This document shows positions 1 through 11,590 of a stretch of 64,000 bases of DNA, piece by piece. Origin of the DNA: Didymella arachidicola. Lineage: Eukaryota > Ascomycota > Dothideomycetes > Pleosporales > Didymellaceae. Made by a program: the position numbers and the translations under genes. The notes beneath the pieces are model-generated. The model saw nothing but the letters and a program-made list of their open reading frames with translations. It ran no database searches and was not told the origin of the DNA. Every line of letters starts with the position of its first letter. The first letter of the stretch is position 1. The stretch is taken from assembly GCA_016630955.3 (NCBI GenBank), contig CM050001.1, positions 496,001 through 560,000 on the forward strand, given 5' to 3'.

Positions 1-611
1 CGTTCGGTGCCTCCATGTACATGATGTGCCGTCTCTTCCTCGTACGTTCCGGGCACCACATGGCGAACATGGCGACTCCAAGACTGACAAGACGCAGGGA
101 CACAAGACGTGGTTCGGCAAGAACTAAGCTATGCGCGATGATATCCGTCGAGGCCGCACGAGGCATCTCAAGTCAATGTACAAACAATAGAGCCTGCAAC
201 ATCAGTTCCTTTGTCGCCCATGTTTTCGTTTACATGTACTGTGAGACTGATGTGCGCATTGTTGGCTCTGGAGGATGCCTTGCCAGAGCTGTGAATGTGA
301 CTGTGTGATGCATATAAATGTGACTGTGTGATGCATATACATGTGATTGTGTGATGCATGGAGCAGAGTGGTAAAGCAATCTTGACGCTGAACAGCAACA
401 AGATGCTGACGATGGGTGATTCCAACTCACCCAACCATGCCGTGACGTGCGACGGGCAGCTGTGTTGCACGGCGTCGCGAACAGCTGGGGTAGCTCTAAC
501 AGCACTAGCGGGGTTTGTCAGCCGAGCTGCTCTCGCTGCTCGCCAGCTTCCGCCCGCTGGCCTCAACTGCACGCCATCCTCACCCGCTACCCATTGAGGC
601 CTCCCGATAAC
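1..611. other. Intergenic region upstream of the CCDC47-like gene
   Basis: No convincing gene is visible; the open frames here are short and resemble nothing known. The stretch holds the 23-bp tandem repeat at 294-362 and a moderately GC-rich leader up to the start codon at 612. It probably contains the 5' UTR and promoter of the gene that follows. Confidence 0.5.
294..362. repeat. 23-bp tandem repeat, three copies
   Basis: Three head-to-tail units of 23 bp at 294-316, 317-339 and 340-362. The first two are identical and the third differs at a few positions. Each contains the core tgtgatgcat. The array lies about 250 bp upstream of the CCDC47-like start codon. It may be a simple minisatellite; a regulatory role is only a possibility. 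Confidence 0.85.
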
Positions 612-2068
612 ATGGCCGACTTTGTCAAGGGGCTCTTCGGCGCCCAGAAGCCTGTGGTCGCGCCTGCAGACGATGGCGGTGCGTAGACGCTGAATGCATG
701 CCCTGCCCTGCCCTGCGCATCCATCCCCCTCTCCACCACGCGACCGCTGACTGACTGGCCGCGCAGACTTCGCCGACTACGCCGGCGCGCCCGACCCATC
801 GCCGCTGGACCACGCCTCGCTGACGGCCTCGTCTGTCCCCGCGGCGGCGACGGGCGTGGCTGGCCGCCCGTACACGGCATGGTACCGCGTGTGGGAGCGC
901 ACCACAGCCGAGGACTTCAAGCTGGAGATGTACGTCCTGCCGTTCCTGCTCGCCCTCATCGTCCTCCACGTCTGGGGCACCAAGCGCAACCGCAGCAAGG
1001 CCCGCGCCTGGGCCAAGGCGCACGTCCCCGTCCTGCAGAACGAGTTCGTCCAGGTCGGCTACCTCAAGCCCGCCGCAGGCGCGAGCGCTGTGGGCGAGGA
1101 CGACCTCGCCGGCGCCCTGGCCCAGGCCTCGAAGCTCGACAACGTCCTCCGCGAGAAGAAGGCCGACGAGTACACGACCTACGCCACCGGCCGCCAGAAC
1201 GTCGCCTTTGTCGACCTCAAGTTGACCCTCGCCAAGCGCTTCAACCCCTTCCTCCGCTTCGGCGAGAGCATTCTGCCACTCTTCTTCGAGAGCTTCCCGC
1301 CCCCGCAGGAGCGTCTCGAGGCCACTGCCTACGTCTTCGATGGCCAGGAGACCAAGATCGCCCCCGTCTACGGCAAGACGGACGCCAAGAAGGTTCCCAA
1401 CAGCGCCTACGACGGCTTCGTCTTCGCCGTCGTCCACAAGGACATCATGAAGCGCCTCCGCGACGACCGCTACGACCTGTCCCTGACCACCACCCGCGAC
1501 CACGCCAAGCTGCCCGTCTGGACCACCGTCATGAGCGAGAGCGCCGAAGTTACCGACACCCTCCTCACCCCTGACCTCATCAAGGCCATCCAGGACGCCG
1601 GCGATGCCTTCGAGGCCCTCGTCGTCACCGACCAGCCCATGGACCAGCCCAAGACGTACGTACACCCCTCGCTCCTACTCCACCCCACTAACCAGCCCTA
1701 GCCTCGACGACACCAAGCCCCGCAAGCGCATCAACCTGTCCCTCAAGCTGCAATCCTCGTACGACTCCACCCTCCCCATCTTCACCCAGTTCCTGCGCCT
1801 GCCCGACCTCCTCGTGTCCTCGGCCCACTTCCGCCCCGAAGCCCTGCGCCGCATCCGGCAAACGCGCGAGGAGCAGATCGCCAAGATCCGCCGCCTCGAC
1901 GAGGAGGAAAAAGCCGAGGAGCGGAAGCTGGCCGCCGACAAGCTCAAGAAGGAGCAGCGCGACGCTAAGCTCGGGCGCTTGAGCGCCGACGAGCAGCGCA
2001 AGTTCCTCGACAAGGAGCGCGAGAAGAAGAGCAAAAAGGGTATGAAGAAGAGCACTGTCAAGGCATAG
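612..2068 (+). CDS. CCDC47: CCDC47-like ER membrane protein (DUF1682)
   Basis: Three exons: 612-678, 767-1655 and 1702-2068, with donors GTGCGT and GTACGT and acceptors GCAG and CTAG. The phases close exactly and give about 440 aa. The N-terminal third has one hydrophobic segment (around YVLPFLLALIVLHVW) after a short lumenal-type stretch, followed by a long soluble domain with Arg/Lys/Glu-rich helices. The C-terminus is a highly charged coiled coil ending in a Lys-rich tail. This layout matches the DUF1682/CCDC47 family, whose animal member belongs to the PAT complex that assists insertion of multi-pass membrane proteins at the ER. It converges on the BEACH gene, with about 490 bp between the stop codons. 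The family call is from recognised architecture; the exact function in fungi is inferred. Confidence 0.85.
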
Positions 2069-2559
2069 GTTGCTCGACTTTTGGTGCTGAACAGGGTGCA
2101 AGCATGGCACGCAATATCTCTGATTCCTGTGAATGCTTGTCGTTTCCAACTTGTCAGGGCTGCGCACGCACTTTGGATATTCGCGCCGTGGATCGCGGCG
2201 TCTTGTTAGACTGTACAATGTGTGTTGATAAATGTACGCACGCGTCGCAAAAGTGAATATCAACAAAACCTAATCTCCCATGCCCGTCCCGTATTCGCTT
2301 GACCATTGTAGTACCATGTGAATTCCCAGCCAGATTCGAGCAAGGAGACCTCATTGACAACGCACGCCCAGCATCTCCGACAGCAAATTGCAAAGTCTCC
2401 ATCGCCATGGTCTCTTCTCACAACCGCTTGCCTTTATCTCTCACGAACCCCTTTTAGCCCCAAGAAACCGTCACCTAGCACAGCAATTCCAGCACACATC
2501 GCAAGCTGCATTTAGCACATACACCCCCCCCCACAAAGCGTCTCATCGACACCACCCCG

Positions 2560-5500
2560 CTAATGATGCCGCTGCACGCAATCCCACTCATACTATCATC
2601 TGTCAGCCTTCATCTCCACAACAACATCACAAGTCTAACTCACCACCCTTCCGTCCTCATCCCCAGTATACACAGTCCTCTCCAACGGCAGAATACACGA
2701 TATCGCCGCCGCTGAGCGCTCCATCATCGCGTCGCCGTGCGCCAGCACGTTGACGAGCTCGATTGACCATGTGGATGCCTTTGTTGGCTGCGTAGATGAA
2801 GGGGGGTTGGTAGGTATGAAAGGGGTTTTGGGAGAGGGCGTGAGGTGGAAGATCTGTGTTGTTAGTGTCAGGATAGGGAGAAGGGGGGGGGGGGGGGGGT
2901 TTGAAGGAACGAACTTTTACAATGCCCCGACGGTGGCCAGTGAAGATGAGTTCGCGCTCGCACCATTCGTTGGCGGTGCCTTCGTAGACGGCGATGGAGG
3001 TTATTCCTTCTGTGTCGTCGTCGGCGTCGCAGACGTCTTCGTCGAGGAGGATCGTGCCGTTTAGGGTTGTGATGATGAGGCGGGGGCCGATGGCGAGGAC
3101 GACGTGGCCTGTGGCGCTGTTGATGCGCGAGGCTTGGACAGGTGTTCGTGATCTTTTGTGGCGGGGACCGAGATCGAGCTCGCGGACGAAATCATTGCGA
3201 TTTAGGTCCCAGAACAGGACTTTGCCGTCTTGGTCGGCGCTCAGGAAAGCTGAAAAGGCGCGGCTGGCTGTGAGGGTAATGACTGGTGATTTGTGGCCGA
3301 AGAGGCTTGTGACGTGCTGGAGCTCGATGTGGCCCTTCTCTGCGCGTATTACGTTCCAGACAGCCAGTGTGCAGTCGGTGCCTGCTGTGATGAGGGTGCG
3401 GCCGTCGACGAAGAGCGAGGTCGTGAGCTGGCCGGAGTGCAGGTGCTCGAATAGTCCCAGGAGGCGCTTTGAGTGGGAGTCACGGAATCGAACGGAACCA
3501 TCGGTGAAGCCCCATTCCATGTAGATGTTGTAGTGGGGTGGCAGATTGTGTCTGAAGGGCGCAGAGCAGAGGAGCTTGTCGCTCTTGGCGATGTGATTGA
3601 GGGACGAGATGCGGTCGTGTGCCTCGAGGAGCGTGCCGGGGACACGATGCAGGCTCTCCGCGGCCGTGTCGAGTTTCGTTCCTTTGGCAACGTTCTCTCG
3701 AGATGGATGGGGACGTTGAAAGACTTGTGTGGGAGTCTGACCAAAGTTGTTGATGACGCTGATCTTTTGCGCACGTTCCTTCTCGTCGGTGATGCTATCT
3801 AGGTCGATTGCACCTTGGTAGGTCATCCAGTGGAAGACGTTGGCAGCCTCAATGGCAGCTTCTCCGCGTTGCTTATGGCCGAATATTAAATCGATCCAGT
3901 GATGTAGATTTGCGCTGACATGTGGTGATTCCAGAGCCTCCCGCTGCTTGGCAATGAAGATGGCAGGGTCGCCCTTCGCCCACGGAGGAAGCTGCACATT
4001 GTCGATTCTCGATTCGTCCGAGCGCAGGCCGAAGTTGTAGCCGTTGACATTGGTGAGGAAATCGGGAAGAAAGAAAAATTCAGGAGTGAGCTCGCGAACA
4101 TCCGCCATGTTCTTGTTTGACGCAGACTCCCAGGCATTCTGGATCGAGTAGAACATACGATCTGCATGATCCCATGTGCCGCCTTGGATGAGGAAGAAAG
4201 CCGCGCTGTACGGCTGCAGGCGCATAAGGTAGGAAGCAACGGTCATGGCTGACGAGTAATGCGTACCGAAGTGGAAGGCATGGTCGGGGTCACCCATCTC
4301 GGCGAAGGAGCTGAAGCGCTCGCGTATTGACTGCTCCTGCCTTGGGTGCTGGATACCGATTGGCTTGCTCAGATCACGGAAATTACGAGGATTAGTGAGG
4401 TCTAACTCCTCGCTCTCGTAGTTCGAGAGTACCCACGGAAATACGGGGTACTGTGTGAGGTCGTTGAACGTCCGGCCGGCCAATGTGTTGACAAACATCA
4501 GGTAATGAAAGTTCGACAGCTCACCCTTCAGCCATTTCTTTGTCGCTGGGTGCGATGTCACCGAGCTGAAAGCTGAGGCAAATCGCGATCCAAACGTATG
4601 TGGTGCTTCCTCGACATTGCGTAGCGAATCGAGTCTCCAGGCGATCTCAGAGTTGGCCAACTTCTCTGGGTTGACAACATGAGAAGCGCGCTGCAAGACA
4701 CGTCCATGGATATCATTGCGTGCTTGCGCAGAGATCGCAGTGAGCAGGTAGCTGCGTCCGTCGTCGAAGAAAACTTCGATCGCAACGTCGCGATGCAGGA
4801 AGCGGCGCTTGGAAATACTAATAACCTCACTCCACTTCCAGTGTCGCGCTGATTCTTCCTGATTCCTTGCCGGTGGTCGACGATTTGTAATTGCTTCTTT
4901 GCCAGCAATGACCTGCACATAAGGGTCGCGCTCGTCTGGTGGCGCCTGCCAAACCCGAACAATTTCACCGTCTGATCTTTGGAAGAAGTCATCGAGCAGG
5001 TACAAGCAGTCTTTACCGACGATGAGCAAGCCCTCGATGGCTTCCAAACCAACAACCCGGGAGATGTTGCAGACGTACTGCACCTGGTCGCCACGATTAA
5101 GACTACGCATGACCTTGCGGTTCTTGTCCTCGAAGCCATCATCATCTTCGTAAAGCGCGTCAACCATCTCGAAGTCCTCTTCGCTGCCCGGTCCATCCTC
5201 TTCTTGCGTTTCTTCCTTTGTCATTGTGGATGGTGTGCCAGAGCGGCGACCGATGGGCGTCACTCCAAGAACATCTTTTGCTGTAATGGGTACGATATTG
5301 GTGTCGAGCTTGAGGCGTCCCATTGGATCTGTATCCTTGCGCTTGGGCTGATACTGCTGATCTCGGTTGGTGTTATCTAGGATAATACGCATACGTCTTC
5401 GATCGCGGCCTTCGGTCTCGTCCAGGCGCCACTTGGCGGGTGGGCTGTTGTCAAACAACGCACAAGGACCCTTAAGCTGGTAATCAAGCTTGGCAAGTAC

Positions 5501-8500
5501 CGTCTGTAGGTAAGTCGCATTGTCTTGCTGGTCTTGCAGCACACGTTGGTGTTTGATGCGCTCAGATGCATGGATGTTGGATCGCCAATGACCTGTTGAG
5601 TTCTCGTGATGATTCCAGATATTTTCGCTCATCAGCTCTTCGGCTTGCCACTGCTTCAACTTTTCCTTGCGCTTGCCGATGCGTCTTGCGGAGGTCTCTT
5701 CAGTACGCTTGTTCTGTTCGTTCGCGTACTCTTCCCATGTTCTAGTCAGTGAACCATAGAAGAGGCCATCCAGCTCATTTCTGTGTTCTTCAAACCACTG
5801 GAAAAATGTTTCGTTGTCGAGTTCCACCAGCTTCTGGAAGCCCTCGAATAGATTCTTCTTCTCTGCATGCATAGTACTGACGAATATACTAGACGTCTCC
5901 TGGGGCTTCTGCACAAGTAACAAACGCCAGAAATTTGCTGCAGCCAGACGGACTGGCTCGTACTGAGATGATAGCTTCGTATAGAAGAGATAGCAGATCA
6001 TCTTTAGCGAGAACGTATCGGTGTTTGCGGATGATAGGATAATTGGCTGCCAATATACCATCTTCTCGATGATCGAAGTGGTGGTGAAACCATCTTCAGA
6101 ATCGTCAGGCTCAGCGAGCTGGAGTAGCGCAACCTTAAGAAACGTCGCGCGCATAACCTGGATTGCTTGGGTGCAGAGCCTGACTGATTTGATCGCCGCA
6201 ATATCTGGTCGCTCAAGATACTCGAGCAGGAAGCCTGCAAAGTCGAGCAACGGCTCAGCTCCCTGCAGAAACCATCCTTCGAAGACAGCCTCGGAGATAT
6301 GGCTGATGAAGCGTGAAAGATTGATAAGCACACGCGGTTCGTGGAGGAGGTTCTGGTCGAGTTGGAGGGAATTCCTGACGGAAGTAAGAATCTGGCGCAG
6401 GATGTACGATTCAAAGTAGGCCTGGTGCTCCTGGAAGCCCGGCGGCGTCTTCATGAAAAGGCCGAGACCTGGGAAATCCTTTCGAGTGAACAGCTGCTCT
6501 TTGAAGACGTCCAACACAACCTCCAGCATAGCCTCTACAACCGTGCTGCCCACCTTCATAGCCACAGGAGCAGTGTTCTTAGGTGACATGATGGGGTTTA
6601 GAGGCGCTTGTTTCGCAGCCTTTTTGGCTTTGTCCGACGAGATTAGGACGAAAGACGACGCTCTTCTGAAGGGAATGACGCGTTGCCCGCCAAGTAGTGG
6701 TGCAGCAGGGACGTTGTTAGTACGTATGATGGGTGTTTGCTGATTGCTTGCACCTGATACGGGCTGGATGACGACATCCTGGCCCTCGAATGTAAGAGCC
6801 GATCCTCGCGATAACAGTTCGGTCTCCGCACTGACGCTGTCTGATGTGACGATGACTGGATACAGGACAAAGAGAAGTTCCTGGACATAGTTGGACGTGT
6901 TCGCATAGTCGCGGAAGACTTCAGACCGTGCATGCAACTCCGAGAGGAACTGGATCGCGGAATTAAGTACCACGGCGTAGTTGTTGAGGCGTTCTGACTG
7001 CGGCGCTTTGGTATCTGGTAGTGTAAGCGTGGAAAGGGAAATGAATGGAGATCTACTGACCAACTGTAGGCTGCTTTGCATTGAGAGACATTGTTCTACG
7101 ACGTCCTCTGCTTGGTGTACTTTCAGCTTCACTGTCTTTCTGTCGCTCGACATTGCCTGTCTCGCGGTCTCGCACAATGGTGCGAAGTCCGGTATCGAGC
7201 ATAGCTGTGATTACTGGAAAGATCTCAGGATAAGCTATCTTGAGCTTTGACTGCGGCGAGTGTGTCATGAAGACATCGACTAGGTTGAAGACGTCGAAGT
7301 CGCGCTCGAAGTCAATGCTGGCAACATCCCGGTCAAAAAGGATAGCGAAGCAGATGGTCCAGATACCAGGGGTATTCCACCAGTGGCGTAGCCTATTCTT
7401 CAAGATGGTGAAGCCTCCTGTCTTGTCGCCGAACTTCTTGACATATGGTGGGCCATTGGTGACAAGCAGTCGCGCAAGAATCTTCGCTCCAAGCACGACG
7501 ACGCGCTGATCATTCTCCGCTAACAGGTACAGAAGCCACTTTCCGGTAACGTTCTTGGCGAACCGAATGATCTCATGCGGGTTGTGGGCGTCGCACAAAA
7601 ATTCAGATAGTAACCTCAGGATCGCTATGCCGAGGTCTGGCAAAGAAAGTGGTAAGGACTCCTGTGAGATCGACGAAGGGCTCGCTGACCGAGGTGTAAA
7701 GTTAGGCGTTGAAATGGGTGGAGTTCCTCTGCGAAGGCGACGCGTGCTTGCTTGTGGTCGCAGCGCTCGCTTCGCATAAGAGGCGCGACTATCATGCAGA
7801 GCATATGTAACGAACAAAGACAGCGATCGAGCGTTCTCGCCGTTGAAGTTGATATGCAAGAGTGCTTTAAACGATTCTAGGAAAAGTGGGAAAGTTTGAG
7901 AGGTGAAGCTCTCGCCCTTCAGGGCGTCTGTCAAGCGCTTGACGACTCCTGTAGGCTCGGTCAGTCATGTTTAAAAGGCAATCAGGCACACATACTGATT
8001 CTGTGGAAACGTTTGGCATTGTAATGATGATGTTTGCTGCCCTTCGCGAAGTGTATAAACTGTTTGTAATACTTCTTCTGTGTGTCCAACGACGTTGCTC
8101 TGCGCCAGATCTCGAGGTCCACAAGAAGCACTCGGTAAGCAAGTGGGTTAATAATGAGCGACTCCTCCGGGTGCTGCTCGTCGTATCCAACGAAGCGTAG
8201 TATGACCGAAAGCAGTTGTGCGACAAACTCCTCGCATTGCTCTGGGGTCACATCGAGTGAGGAGGCATTGCGTGTGACTAGACCGCCCATGACAAACCCA
8301 ATCTTCTGACGCAGCACTTCAGCAAGGATCGCAAATCCGTTGCTCTGCTCCATAGCCTCGCAATTTCTCCAATTGCCTTCAACGGCCTCCAAAAGGATTC
8401 GTACGGCGCGCAACACGCTTTTCAGAGACTGTGCGGCCTGCACCAGCTTCAAGCCAACAGCGGCACAGCCACCAATGCGCCAAATAGCATCGTCAAGCGA

Positions 8501-10687
8501 CTGTGGTACTACAACGACTGGATTACCTGAAAGCCTACCGAATCCACGTGCTTGTGACAGAGCATCGTTGACAGAGGGTACAGCAGCGTTTATGATGATT
8601 GGTGTGCTGTGAGCCCTGGTATACTTATGCAGAGATCGAGCGGAGTCTCGTGAGAGTGATTTGATCAGTTGAGACTCATCGATAGTGTTTCTATCGTCAT
8701 CGTCCATCACCGAGCTGGGCGAGAAGCTGAGTAAGATCTTCGACTCGGGCATAAGATAGCCTGCATTTGATCGAATCGCGGTCACAATGTCGGAGCGCTC
8801 CTCTCTTCCAGGATGCAGAATCTCATTGTGAACGTGCAGCTCTGCTGATGTGCGGTATGTTTGGAAAGAGCCAAGGCGGTCCTGGAAGTTGCCGCTGTAT
8901 CGTGGTCCTAGCTTGTGGTAAACAGCAATTAGCTCGTCTGACAGTGGTTCTGAAAAGAGGTGAAAGGAGGCCATAGACATTTTCGATGTCAAGACATTCC
9001 TGCCGAGTCGTGGGGCAAGATTGCGTGGTGTTCCCAAGAAAGCCAGAATATGATGTTTTGAGGCGCTGGAAGACATGGACGCAAAGCTGTCCTGGCTGCT
9101 GTCCAACACTGGAGGATGCGAAGGATAGTGAGCTTTCATAGTCTCCGTGAATTCACCGTCGACAAAGATAGAAGCTTTGTGGCTGCCCATGCCCATGCCC
9201 TTCGCTCGTCGGTGCACGACGGCGATATGGTACCATCGACCCTCTTCAAAACGGGGCGCCTTCTTGAAGCGCACGCTAGGCACAACACCAGATGCGTGAC
9301 CCATGTATGTTTGCAGGATGAAGCACCGCGTGTCCTTCTCCAAGTATGCCATCAAGAAGCATGTCTGGGTATCGTCGTATGCGCCAAAGAGCGTGGTGTG
9401 GCAATTTGGATCGTACTTGTCCACTCGGATCCACGTCGCGAATGTGTAGCCGCCGCCTTGCGAGACGGGAGGAAAAGGTCGACCGAGGTCGGGCAGTTCG
9501 ATCGCGCTGAAGCCATGTAGGGAGAGATCGAACTGTATGAAATGAGGCGATCTTGATGTTTGCATGCCTCTGTGGAGGAATTCGGCGGCTTGTTCAGACG
9601 AAGCTGCTTTGCGAAAGAGATAGTAGGCATCGTCGAGTCTGCTGATGCCATACTCGATAAGACTGTCTGCAAGCTCTTGTAGGAGGCCTACCTCAGTGGC
9701 AGCGCATCCGTTCTCGAAGAGCAGTGGTAGTACGAAGCTGAGCACACCAGTGATGTGTAAAGCGGCTTTATTAAATGAGGACAGCTTGCTGATTTCGAGA
9801 ATGGCAAGTAAAACAGCCACTGATAGTGGTTTGGACTTGGTCCCGGGCGCATCTTCGCCAGATAAGCCCTTCCAGAAGTGGAAGATAGTGGGCATGATGT
9901 CGGAGTTCTGCAGTACCTCATTGCCGCTGAAAATCTTACGCAGATGAGTTCGCAATGGGTCGAGGTCGATGCTGGACTCGCCGTAGATCGAGCGTGGGCT
10001 TGTGACAACGATGTCCGTGGGCTGAGAATGATCACTCTCAATTGGAGCTTCCCCCTGCTGCGGCGCTGGCATCTCCTCCCCAAGCTTCTTGTCCACGTCT
10101 CTGAACATGCGTGTCATGGCTTCCTCGCCCAGTGCAAAGGCAAACAGGTTGCCGAAGAGCTGCTCCTGGCCTGCATCGTCCCTCCTGCTATCTGACTGCC
10201 CACCAAGTATGCCCGTGCTGCCCAATGCCTGCTCCAAGGCATTCCAACCATCGTCTTCTACGCGCTTGGCAAAGAAGCGACGATTGCCGGCGTGCTCGTT
10301 CAGTGCATCTGAGAGGACGTCCATCGTAGTCTTGATCACCTCAAAGAAGTCGATGCGGTCGGGCGGTGTGAGGGCAGCCGGTCTGTAGAAACCAGAGAGG
10401 GACCGCAGTGTGGTGAGCAGCACCTCAAAGCCCCGCACATGGCGAAAAGCGTCCTTCGTGTGTGTCTGGTCGCTCGAGTCTATCAGCAGCTGGCGCATGC
10501 GGCGGAGGGCATGGCTCTGGTTCTGCAGCGTGTCTGAAGTAGGCGGCGAGGTCTCGGCAGCACGGAGGAGGTCGTCGGCCAGCTGTCGCAGCTCAGCAAT
10601 CTGGTTGTTCATGGGCGGCACCCTCGAGGCGGCCGTCGAAGACCTGTGCGGGCGCGTCGTCGCCATGTTCGGGCGCGTCGTCGCCAT
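2560..10687 (-). CDS. BPH1: BEACH-WD40 protein (Bph1/neurobeachin/LvsA family)
   Basis: Five exons on the minus strand: 10687-7996, 7948-7061, 7014-2921, 2853-2644 and 2592-2560, with introns of 47, 46, 67 and 51 bp. Phases close throughout and give about 2638 aa, in the normal size range for the family. An N-terminal helical region is followed by a concanavalin/LamG-like segment (about residues 420-510), a PH-BEACH domain (about 1830-1980), the BEACH domain (about 2020-2310, with WLKGELSNFHYLMFVN and AFHFGTHYSSAM) and C-terminal WD40 repeats. The last two introns are easy to miss because the frame stays open through the first of them. Only splicing gives the conserved ends VYTGDEDGRV and YEWDCVQR. 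BEACH proteins act in membrane trafficking, vacuole/lysosome biology and autophagy. Start codons exist at 10687 and 10666 because of a 21-bp duplication; the upstream one is taken. Confidence 0.9.
10646..10687 (-). repeat. 21-bp duplication giving two in-frame start codons
   Basis: Two near-identical 21-bp units (10687-10667 and 10666-10646) encode MATTRPN and MATTRPH at the very start of the BEACH protein. Each begins with an ATG in the same frame. The duplication makes the true start ambiguous by seven residues. Confidence 0.8.
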
Positions 10688-11590
10688 GTTCAGGCGCGGC
10701 CGCCGCTGCGGGAATTTGTGGGAGTCGAATGGCGCGGTGAAGAGAACTCAATCATGTCTTGCAGTGCATGAAGGGAGAAGCAGCAGACAGCACAGTGCTG
10801 CAGAATGCGTGAGGGGCTCCAGGCTGCTGTCACGACTGTCAATTGTCACCTCGACTGGTAACGCTGCAGTTCCAACGCCGCCTATCAAAGGATGAGGCGG
10901 GCAGCTCTCCGCATTGACCAACAACCCATCAGCTTCAAACGTCGTCGAGCTCAAGGCACCCACTTTTGTGAGACCCGCCTGAAGAATGCACTAGGGACCT
11001 TGAGGGTGCACGCCGGTCATGAGGAGATACCCCATCCAGCGTTCTCTTGCCGCTCAATATGCCTCACTTACGCGGGATGTTGCCTGCTGACTACTGGCGA
11101 GCGTTCACAAGACGCGCCGCGCCACAGCGCCGGAAGCGGTGGGGCGGAGCACTGCCGCACGATGGTGCAAGCAGCCTGTACGTTGACGAGCGTGTATGCT
11201 TTTTATCATCATACAATACAAAAAATCATGAACAGGCTTTGATGACATACCGTGCTGCTGCTGGCAATCACAGAGCCATACCTTCTCGCTGCGTCGAGAA
11301 AGCTGCCTTCTATCGACGGCGAGCGCGTGCTCCAAACCGCGATAGGCCAAGCGCCAATTGCGAGGCTGGGGTAGATCCAATGCCTGGCCCGGGCACATGA
11401 CGTGGAGTCCGTGCCATACATAGCTTCCATGATAAGAGAGCTCCATCCCGAGGCGCCAGTCAGTCCCTCCCCCATCACTCTCCACCCTCCCACACGCTCA
11501 TACCCACTCCAGCTTCTCTTATAACTCTCAGTCCATCTTTCCCTTCATTCTCTCCATCATCACAGCTCGCAGCGCGAGACATCCACCACC
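10688..11590. other. Shared promoter region of two divergent genes
   Basis: About 900 bp between the BEACH gene (minus) and the subtilase gene (plus). No coding signal stands out. The last 150 bp before 11591 are pyrimidine-rich (ctctccatcatc type) with a TATAA-like run near 11519, typical of a fungal core promoter and 5' UTR for the subtilase. Confidence 0.5.

Noticed and set aside
625..1665. Long minus-strand open frame (346 codons) opposite the CCDC47-like gene
   Set aside because: Antisense shadow of GC-rich coding sequence. It has Gly/Val/Leu-rich low-complexity translation and no domain, and the plus-strand gene explains the region fully.
2657..2920. Unspliced C-terminus of the BEACH protein ending in DCVYWG
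   Set aside because: The reading crosses a clear intron (branch point CACTAAC, acceptor ACACAG), and only the spliced frames give the conserved WD40 end.
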